Shown here: piece by piece, positions 14,574 through 19,892 of the stretch
Numbering within the stretch: position 1 is the stretch's first letter
How the letters are laid out: each line of letters begins with the position of its first letter
Origin: JBMZCV01 sp049613665
Lineage (GTDB): Bacteria; Bacteroidota; Bacteroidia; Chitinophagales; UBA2359
Direction of reading: 5' to 3'
Length of the DNA stretch: 19,892 nucleotides
Assembly (NCBI GenBank): GCA_049613665.1
Contig: JBMZCV010000090.1
Location: forward strand, 1-19,892
The notes under the pieces: model-generated
Seen by the model: the letters and a program-made list of their open reading frames with translations, nothing else
Databases searched by the model: none
Told to the model about the DNA's origin: nothing
Position numbers and translations under genes: made by a program

Positions 14574-16412
14574 ATGAATACGCATTTAGAGACTAAAACA
14601 GAAGTTACGATTAAATTTGCTGGCGATTCAGGCGATGGTATGCAGCTTACAGGTACAGAATTTACCAATAATACTGCTTTGACAGGAAGCGACATTTCTA
14701 CTTTTCCTGATTTTCCTGCCGAGATTCGAGCACCACAAGGTACTTTGCCTGGTGTATCTGGCTTTCAAATTCATTTTGGCAGTCGGTCTATTTTTACGCC
14801 AGGAGACCGATATGATGTGTTGGTAGCTATGAATGCAGCGGCTCTAAAAACAAATTTGCACAATCTAAAAAAAGGCGGCACTATTATCGCAAATACGGCT
14901 GGCTTTGACCGAAAAAATTTGCGACTTGCCAAAATACAAGATAACCCCTTGACGAGTGATATTTTACAAAACTTTCAAGTTTTTGAAATTGATGTTACAA
15001 AATTGACAAGAACGGCTTTGAAAGAAAGTAATCTTAGCAAAAAAGAACAAGACCGTTCAAAAAACATGTTTGTTTTGGGCTTTTTATATTGGATGTATAA
15101 CCGAAAAATGGACAGTACGCTTACGTTCTTGGAGCAGAAATTTCGGAAAAAACCAAATATATTAGCCGCAAATATTAAAGCTCTCAAAACAGGTTATTTT
15201 TATGGCGAAACGACCGAAACTTTTACGACAAGATATGAGGTAAAAGCAGCCGATATGCCCACAGGCGTTTATAGAAGTATTCGAGGAAATGAGGCTTTGG
15301 TTATCGGCTTAGTTACGGCTGCTCAAAAAGCAAAATTGCCTTTGTTTTATGGCTCTTACCCTATCACACCAGCATCGGATATTTTGCATGGCTTGGCAAA
15401 ACACAAACATTTTGGTGTGCAAACTTTTCAGGCCGAAGACGAAATTGCAGCTATCTGTGCATCTATTGGTGCGGCTTATGGCGGTAGCTTGGCCATAACA
15501 GGTACTTCTGGGCCAGGATTGGCTCTGAAGGCAGAAGCTATGGGCTTGACAACGATTTTAGAATTGCCTTTAGTTATTGTAGATGTCCAACGTGGCGGCC
15601 CTTCAACAGGATTACCCACCAAAACAGAACAAGCAGACCTTATGCAAGCTCTGTATGGCAGAAATGGCGAATGTCCAATGCCTGTATTAGCTGCCAAATC
15701 TCCTTCCGATTGTTTTGCAACGGCTATTGAGGCTTGTCGCATTGCGATAGATTATATGACTCCTGTTATATTGCTGAGTGATGGCTATATTGCAAATGGA
15801 GCAGAGCCATGGCGTTTTCCGAATGCTGCCGATATTGAAGATATTAAGGTTAATTTTAAAGTAGCATTGAACGAAGACGAAAATACTTTTTTACCTTATA
15901 GAAGAGACGAAAATCATGTGCGTGAGTGGGCATTACCTGGCACAAAAGGCTTGCAACATCGTGTTGGTGGATTGGAAAAAGAAGCTCAAACAGGCAATGT
16001 GTCTTATGACCCTGCAAATCACGAGTTTATGGTAAAAATTCGGGAAGCGAAAGTCAATAAAGTGGCAGATAGCATTCCTTTGCAAACTTTGGAAGAAGGC
16101 GAACCTAATGCAGACGTTTTGATTTTGGGTTGGGGTTCGACTTATGGAGCGATAAGAGCGGCTGTGCGTGATTTGTTGAAAGAAGGATATAGCGTTGCTC
16201 ATACGCATCTTAGACATATTAAGCCTTTTCCGAAAAACTTGGGCGAGTTGCTAAAAAACCACAAAAAAATCTTGATTCCAGAATTGAATAATGGACAGTT
16301 GGCAAAAATTATTCAACAAGAGTTTTTGATAAAAGTACATCAGTTCAATAAAATTCAAGGGATTCCGATTGCAACTAGCGAATTGAAAACTGTGATTCGT
16401 AGTTTGTTTTAA
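14574..16412 (+). CDS. korA: 2-oxoacid:ferredoxin oxidoreductase, gamma-alpha fusion subunit (KorA type)
   Basis: This 612-residue protein is the KorA-type subunit of 2-oxoglutarate/2-oxoacid:acceptor oxidoreductase, which with KorB decarboxylates a 2-oxoacid to its acyl-CoA and reduces ferredoxin in the cytoplasm. Residues about 10-195 form the fused gamma domain (VTIKFAGDSGDGMQLTG, APQGTLPGVSGFQIHFGS). The alpha part follows, with YPITPASDIL (262-271), AEDEIAAICASIGAAYGG, GTSGPGLALKAEAMGL and the signature GGPSTGLPTKTEQADL (341-356). The C-terminal domain II contains VLILGWGSTYGAI and THLRHIKPFP. The thiamine-diphosphate and iron-sulfur subunit KorB, normally directly downstream, is absent. 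The gene has its own promoter and is bracketed by two ~181-bp direct repeats. Exact substrate (2-oxoglutarate or another 2-oxoacid) is not determined by sequence. Confidence 0.95.
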   Translation: MNTHLETKTEVTIKFAGDSGDGMQLTGTEFTNNTALTGSDISTFPDFPAEIRAPQGTLPGVSGFQIHFGSRSIFTPGDRYDVLVAMNAAALKTNLHNLKKGGTIIANTAGFDRKNLRLAKIQDNPLTSDILQNFQVFEIDVTKLTRTALKESNLSKKEQDRSKNMFVLGFLYWMYNRKMDSTLTFLEQKFRKKPNILAANIKALKTGYFYGETTETFTTRYEVKAADMPTGVYRSIRGNEALVIGLVTAAQKAKLPLFYGSYPITPASDILHGLAKHKHFGVQTFQAEDEIAAICASIGAAYGGSLAITGTSGPGLALKAEAMGLTTILELPLVIVDVQRGGPSTGLPTKTEQADLMQALYGRNGECPMPVLAAKSPSDCFATAIEACRIAIDYMTPVILLSDGYIANGAEPWRFPNAADIEDIKVNFKVALNEDENTFLPYRRDENHVREWALPGTKGLQHRVGGLEKEAQTGNVSYDPANHEFMVKIREAKVNKVADSIPLQTLEEGEPNADVLILGWGSTYGAIRAAVRDLLKEGYSVAHTHLRHIKPFPKNLGELLKNHKKILIPELNNGQLAKIIQQEFLIKVHQFNKIQGIPIATSELKTVIRSLF

Positions 16413-16462
16413 GCGTTAAAATTTTTGTTCAAAAAAAAGACTTTTTTGCTTTTTGCATTTAA

Positions 16463-16644
16463 CAACAGTTCAGACATTAATCCTTTTTTTTATCAAAGGT
16501 TTAAACATACTATTTTTTTTAGGCTAAGGTGGCCAATACTTGCAAATTTAATGGCTTTTTGAACTGAAAAATAGTATGTTTCCTTTACCAAAAGGAGTCT
16601 TTTTATTAAATTGACAATTGTTATAAAAAATGTCAGAATCATTG
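16463..16644. repeat. ~181-bp direct repeat with nested inverted repeats, copy 2
   Basis: This second copy begins 50 bp after the korA stop codon. Its central stem arms (AAACATACTATTTTT and complement) are identical to those of copy 1. It has two clear side arms, CCTTT/AAAGG on the left (about 16482-16499) and CCTTT/AAAGG on the right (about 16582-16595). Its right end TGTCAGAATCATTG pairs imperfectly with its left end CAACAGTTCAGACA. It ends 5 bp before the terminator hairpin at 16649-16693. I see no clear target-site duplication. Confidence 0.85.
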
Positions 16645-16648
16645 ATTA

Positions 16649-16693
16649 AAAAAATCCCTTGAAAAACTGTTTTGGCTTTTCAAGGGATTTTTT
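16649..16693. terminator. Strong bidirectional terminator between convergent genes
   Basis: A perfect 17-bp stem (AAAAAATCCCTTGAAAA at 16649-16665 against 16677-16693) with an 11-nt loop, A run to the left and T run to the right. It lies between the convergent korA (+) and the 16709 gene (-) and probably serves both. Confidence 0.88.
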
Positions 16694-16708
16694 CTTGAAA
16701 ATGTATGC

Positions 16709-17494
16709 TTAATAAGCACTTCGGTCTTTAATTTTGCTCACATCAATACCCATTTCTTGGGCAGTTTCGGCCAAAGGACGTTCAGTTAAATCTGCTACTT
16801 GCTTGGCTACCAAAAGCTTCAATAAATCTTGCTCTTTTTTAGACGGCTGTTTATGATTGTGAAAGCAAGTATAATAAATTTTGCCTCGTCCATAAGGCAC
16901 AGCTACCATCAAAGGCTGTTGGGTTTGTCGGTTTTTCATCAATACTTTCCCTTTGCTAATGCTATGCAATACTGCCCAATTTCCCAAATCGAAATGCACT
17001 TTCATATCTCTGCCTAAAATACTTTTTAGCTCACTATCAACGATTTCGGCTGCTACTTCACCTTTTTTGCCATTTGTTTTAAATTTAAATATATTCGGAA
17101 AAGCATTTTCTAAAAGTTCATTTGTCAAATCTGAAGCATATAATGTGCCTCCATTTTCTACAAATGTTCTAATATCATAACTTTTTACTTTTGTTTCAGA
17201 ACCACAATTTAGAAAAAGCATTTGCGGTGTTTCGCTGGTGTTGTATTCGGAAAAGGCAACATTAATACCGCCCAAAATTTGTCCAATATTATCATACTTA
17301 GCTGCTGTTACCTGTATGGCATCGCCACTTTGCGTAATTTCTTTTATGCTCATTCTATCTTTATCAGCAGAATTGTAGCATTTGTTGTATCTCCTAAAAT
17401 CTTCTTTTTTCATATTTGCGTTCATTTGTGCAGTAGCAAACGAAAAGCAGCAAAAATTTAAAATAATGGCTAATAAAAACATTTTAAGTTTCAT
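16709..17494 (-). CDS. Exported protein with glutamine-amidotransferase-like domain
   Basis: This 261-residue protein has a signal peptide (1-22, ending ATA-Q). Its body resembles the class I glutamine-amidotransferase-like fold seen beside or inside some bacterial von Willebrand factor A proteins. The matching features are a strand with MLFLNCGSE, VENGGTLYASDLTNELLENA, FPNIFKF, a VAAEIVDSEL...ILGRDM segment, FDLGNWAVL, and PYGRGKIYYTCFHNHKQ. I see no conserved Cys-His-Glu triad assignable with confidence, so a binding role is as likely as catalysis. It is the last gene of a three-gene minus-strand cluster of exported proteins. The apparent gap from the caspase gene is 40 bp, or 9 bp if the frameshift proposed there is real. 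Confidence 0.78.
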   Translation of the reverse strand: MKLKMFLLAIILNFCCFSFATAQMNANMKKEDFRRYNKCYNSADKDRMSIKEITQSGDAIQVTAAKYDNIGQILGGINVAFSEYNTSETPQMLFLNCGSETKVKSYDIRTFVENGGTLYASDLTNELLENAFPNIFKFKTNGKKGEVAAEIVDSELKSILGRDMKVHFDLGNWAVLHSISKGKVLMKNRQTQQPLMVAVPYGRGKIYYTCFHNHKQPSKKEQDLLKLLVAKQVADLTERPLAETAQEMGIDVSKIKDRSAY

Positions 17495-17534
17495 ATTACT
17501 GTTCTAGCTTTTGTTTAAAAAAAATACGTTTACA

Positions 17535-18482
17535 TTATCGGCATCTTCTACTTTGCCACCATTTTCTGTCATTATTTTTGGTAGGAACATAAGTATTAAT
17601 AGAGCAAGATACATATTCAGATTGCTGCGATTTGATTTTGCGACTATCTCCTCTATCGCCATCTCTCAAAAATTTAATAGGCGTATCAATCAACTCATAT
17701 TCTGGCGTTTGCTCTTGTCCATTTGGCTTAAAACGATTTACATAATACTTAGTTTTTTCAAAAACACTATTCCATTTTGCTGTTTGCGAACTCATTATTA
17801 CCTCATTGATAGAATTGATAAACATATTGGTATAAATACCTCCATCTTTTTTATCTGTCCATGAAGCTTGCTTATATTGGCTACTGCACGAAATAACTGC
17901 ACCTTCCGAATATAAAAATAGTTCTTTGAGACGTTTTCCAATATTCGTACTCATTGCATTGTAGCGAGAAGGGCTATCTATATCAATAACGACATTGCAG
18001 GCCTCTCCCATAACAAGCGTAAAACGTGCATTTTTGCTCAATAAGTTGCCCATGACTTCTTTTTCGAGCGACATGCCATAGCGTGCGAGGTCATTAGGCG
18101 ATGCTGCAATTTTGGTAGGGTGAGCCAAAAAGAAATTATATTTGCTAGGCTTATCTCTGTAATTGAAGCCATGACTTGTAGAGTAAAACCAAATCACATC
18201 ATTTGACTGTGCATCAAGGCTTGAAATAGCTTGTTGTATTTTGCTTTTTTCAAAATTGTTGCCTACCAATTTGACAATATTGGCATTCATACCCGTTTGA
18301 GCAGCGATATAATCTACGGCATCTTCTATGAGTTTGACGCTTGCCGAACAGCCTTGTCCAATATCATTGATATTTGTGCCTCCACAAATAATAGCGTGAA
18401 TGGTTTGGGCTTGCATTGAAAAGCTATAAGTCAGGCAAATAGCCGAAATAGTTATTATTTTTATGAAATTTGATATATACAT
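17535..18482 (-). CDS. Exported caspase-fold (C14) peptidase, possible 3' frameshift
   Basis: This 315-residue protein has a signal peptide (1-26, ending MQAQ) followed by a caspase-like domain. The likely catalytic pair is His104 in FYSTSHGF and Cys162 in FTLVMGEACN, in the order and spacing (58 residues) of clan CD peptidases; the residue two before Cys is Glu rather than the common Asp. It is therefore predicted to be a secreted metacaspase/paracaspase-like cysteine protease. The end of the frame looks wrong: the last ~16 residues (TKNNDRKWWQSRRCR) have odd composition. Removing one base in the T5 run at 17574-17578 instead gives IMTENGGKVEDADNVNVFFL and a stop at 17504-17506, 9 bp before the next gene. 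It sits between the LysM gene (78 bp upstream) and the GATase-like gene. Confidence 0.85.
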   Translation of the reverse strand: MYISNFIKIITISAICLTYSFSMQAQTIHAIICGGTNINDIGQGCSASVKLIEDAVDYIAAQTGMNANIVKLVGNNFEKSKIQQAISSLDAQSNDVIWFYSTSHGFNYRDKPSKYNFFLAHPTKIAASPNDLARYGMSLEKEVMGNLLSKNARFTLVMGEACNVVIDIDSPSRYNAMSTNIGKRLKELFLYSEGAVISCSSQYKQASWTDKKDGGIYTNMFINSINEVIMSSQTAKWNSVFEKTKYYVNRFKPNGQEQTPEYELIDTPIKFLRDGDRGDSRKIKSQQSEYVSCSINTYVPTKNNDRKWWQSRRCR

Positions 18483-18514
18483 TTTCTTATTTTTTATGAA
18501 ATTAATTGAAATTG

Positions 18515-18527
18515 AGTGCCAAGCACT
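18515..18527. promoter_or_regulatory. Palindromic motif upstream of the caspase gene
   Basis: AGTGC-CAA-GCACT is a perfect 5-3-5 palindrome, continued by ATTTA, 33 bp upstream of the caspase start. The same layout occurs at 4482-4494 (AGTAC-TTG-GTACT) with compensating changes in both arms, and at 12984-12996. It could be an operator for a dimeric regulator or part of a dispersed repeat. Confidence 0.45.
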
Positions 18528-18560
18528 ATTTACATAAATGGATATTTTTTTAAAAACTGT

Positions 18561-19568
18561 TTATTCTGTTCTGTGAAAGCCGACTATCAACCTATCGCCA
18601 ATATTTAGTTTGTTAGGATTTTTATAATCGTTCCATTCTTGTAGCATTGCAGTTGTCACCTTCAAATTGTAGGATTTAGATACTTCTTCGGCTATTTTCG
18701 AGAGGCTATCGCCATTTTGTGCAATATAGAAAATAGGCGTTTGATTGCTGGTCAAAGACATGTTTTGCAAGCTTGTTGATTCTTTCGGAAACATACTTTC
18801 ATAAAAAGCTGCTATATCATTGTGTGCGACATCGCTATTTAAGGTTTTAAAAATATTGTTATCATGGTAAAAACGCACAACATCGCAAGATAAAGACAGC
18901 AAAATATGTGTTCGTTCTTTTCCATAGACAAACTCTACTGCCATTTTGGGCATAAACAAACACTGTTTTATCAAACTACCTGTGCAATAAGTATCGGTGC
19001 TAGTAAGTAGTTGTACTAAAGGCTGTATTTGCTGTTTATTGAGCGTTCTTTCTTCCAAAATTTTGAAATCTTTAAGCGTTGTAGTTTGTTTCTCGTCACT
19101 AATAAAAGGCTCAATAGCATACAAACGCACTTGAGTAGCTTTTTCTATGATTTCTTTATTGCGATTGCCGATAGCATCATTTAAAAGCGAATCAAGTACT
19201 AATACATCATTTTTATCCTGCTTGTTACTTTTATTATTGCCATCAGGTTGCGTTGTTTTATCCTTTGGCGTTCTTTTGTTAGAGTTGTCTTTCGTTTCAT
19301 TTTTAGTAGTTTTTTTATTTTTTGTTTTCCTATTATTCTTGCTCTTATCATCTTGTTGTTTGGGATTCTTGTTTTGCTCAGAATTTTGCGTCGTTTTATC
19401 TTTATCCTTTTGATTATTCATAGGCACTACTTTGCTATCTGTTTTGAGTTGGCTTTTGGGCATGGTTTCCGTAGTAGTTTTTTGCTCATTGCTATTGATT
19501 TGAGCTTGCAAATCATAAGTTATTAGAATTGCAAAAATTACTATTAACATTATTAATTTTTCTTTCAT
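18561..19568 (-). CDS. Exported LysM-domain protein with long low-complexity linker
   Basis: This 335-residue protein has a signal peptide (1-22, ending LQA-Q), then about 100 residues (25-122) made almost entirely of Lys, Asn, Gln, Thr, Asp and Ser, a disordered, strongly charged linker. A central domain (about 125-265) contains TYCTGSLIKQCLFMPKMAVE and HILLSLSCDVVRFY, with three Cys that may form a disulfide. This domain resembles uncharacterised exported domains I know from Bacteroidota but cannot name. A C-terminal LysM (about 283-331, IAQNGDSLSKIAEEVSKSYN, LQEWNDYKNPNKLNIGDRLI) should bind peptidoglycan or chitin-like glycans. It is the first gene of the exported cluster; a TTTTTG box ends 5 nt before the ATG on the minus strand. 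Confidence 0.88.
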   Translation of the reverse strand: MKEKLIMLIVIFAILITYDLQAQINSNEQKTTTETMPKSQLKTDSKVVPMNNQKDKDKTTQNSEQNKNPKQQDDKSKNNRKTKNKKTTKNETKDNSNKRTPKDKTTQPDGNNKSNKQDKNDVLVLDSLLNDAIGNRNKEIIEKATQVRLYAIEPFISDEKQTTTLKDFKILEERTLNKQQIQPLVQLLTSTDTYCTGSLIKQCLFMPKMAVEFVYGKERTHILLSLSCDVVRFYHDNNIFKTLNSDVAHNDIAAFYESMFPKESTSLQNMSLTSNQTPIFYIAQNGDSLSKIAEEVSKSYNLKVTTAMLQEWNDYKNPNKLNIGDRLIVGFHRTE

Positions 19569-19892
19569 TGTTACAAAAATTTAAAAGTTAGCGTTTGACA
19601 AACATCACTTTTTAATATCTTGAGCAAAAAAAAAGTAAGTAGGTGAGCAAAAAAAGGTTATTCTTTTTTTTATAAATCGCTGATTATCAAGGCTTTAGTA
19701 AGATTTATTTTTATGAAAATGTTTTTCCTTTTAAATCTAAAAAAGTTTTCCTCAAAAAAACAACATTATTTTTTTTTGAAATTATCTTCATACAACTATC
19801 TGATTATCAATGAGTTAGCTATTATACTCGTTTAATAACAGCAATTTCCGCTTTGACTTTTTAATGATAAAAAATTTGTATTTTTGTATTTA
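19569..19892. other. AT-rich spacer at the right edge
   Basis: This 324-bp spacer upstream of the LysM gene has no convincing ORF. It contains CTGATTATCAA twice (19680-19690 and 19800-19810, 120 bp apart), a short recurring motif of unknown meaning. A probable plus-strand promoter box lies at its right end. The spacer must also hold the minus-strand promoter of the exported cluster, with a weak candidate (TTTG at 19599-19602 and AATTTTTG at 19574-19581, minus strand). Confidence 0.45.
19879..19886 (+). promoter_or_regulatory. TAnnTTTG box for a gene beyond the window
   Basis: TATTTTTG matches the -7 box exactly; a TTTG lies at 19852-19855, 23 bp upstream, slightly far for a -33 box. The window ends 6 bases later, so the gene it would serve is not seen. 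Confidence 0.4.

Noticed and set aside
14411..14695. 94-codon minus-strand open frame across the korA start
   Set aside because: It overlaps the conserved korA N-terminus and the korA promoter and has no recognisable content.
14236..16644. korA as a composite transposon between two insertion sequences
   Set aside because: The flanking elements are only ~181 bp, contain no transposase, and I see no target-site duplications.
14236..16644. CRISPR array
   Set aside because: Only two repeats, each ~181 bp and 2 kb apart; no regular short repeats or spacers anywhere in the window.
19680..19810. CTGATTATCAA repeated twice as DnaA boxes or a replication origin
   Set aside because: The motif does not match the DnaA box consensus, only two copies are present, and no dnaA/dnaN-type genes are nearby.

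Overview
The window looks like chromosomal DNA from a low-GC member of the Bacteroidota, probably a Cytophagales-like gliding or filamentous lineage. The reasons are a type IX secretion sorting domain on the 1071-2780 product, TAnnTTTG-type promoters without Shine-Dalgarno sites, a 30-residue COX24-domain ribosomal-type protein beside an HU gene and an RNase G gene, very AT-rich spacers, and secreted proteins whose signal peptides end in AQ. I see no plasmid, phage, tRNA, rRNA or CRISPR features.

Layout. Positions 1-998 hold a terminator hairpin and a probable lipoprotein gene (+). 1071-4366 is a minus-strand block: a large T9SS-exported PKD protein, a repeat-bearing spacer, a multi-pass membrane protein of unknown function, and YwbE. 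4662-6622 (+) is a membrane glycosyltransferase overlapping an ECF sigma factor that carries an unusual N-terminal carboxypeptidase-regulatory-like domain. 6693-13502 (-) holds, in transcription order, HU, a TPR protein, the COX24-domain miniprotein, RNase G and a large hybrid histidine kinase with two tandem Hpt domains. 14574-16412 (+) is the alpha subunit of a 2-oxoacid:ferredoxin oxidoreductase, without an adjacent beta subunit and bracketed by two ~181 bp, ~90% identical direct repeats that contain nested inverted repeats. 16709-19568 (-) is a three-gene cluster for exported proteins: a LysM protein, a caspase-fold peptidase, and a protein with a glutamine-amidotransferase-like domain.

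How the genes may work together. HU, the COX24-domain protein and RNase G form a nucleoid/translation/RNA-processing neighbourhood. The hybrid kinase supplies a self-contained phosphorelay with no adjacent output gene. The glycosyltransferase and sigma factor are translationally coupled. The LysM-caspase-GATase-like trio appears to be an envelope or extracellular proteolytic module.

The points most worth a second look are the cytoplasmic regulatory-domain/sigma fusion, the cloverleaf-like repeats around korA, a GC-rich interspersed repeat inserted in frame in the T9SS domain, a probable one-base frameshift at the 3' end of the caspase gene, a 13-bp palindrome whose two arms co-vary between copies, and several starts only 3-5 nt after a TTTG box, suggesting leaderless mRNAs. 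All identifications come from reading the sequence; no database search was run.
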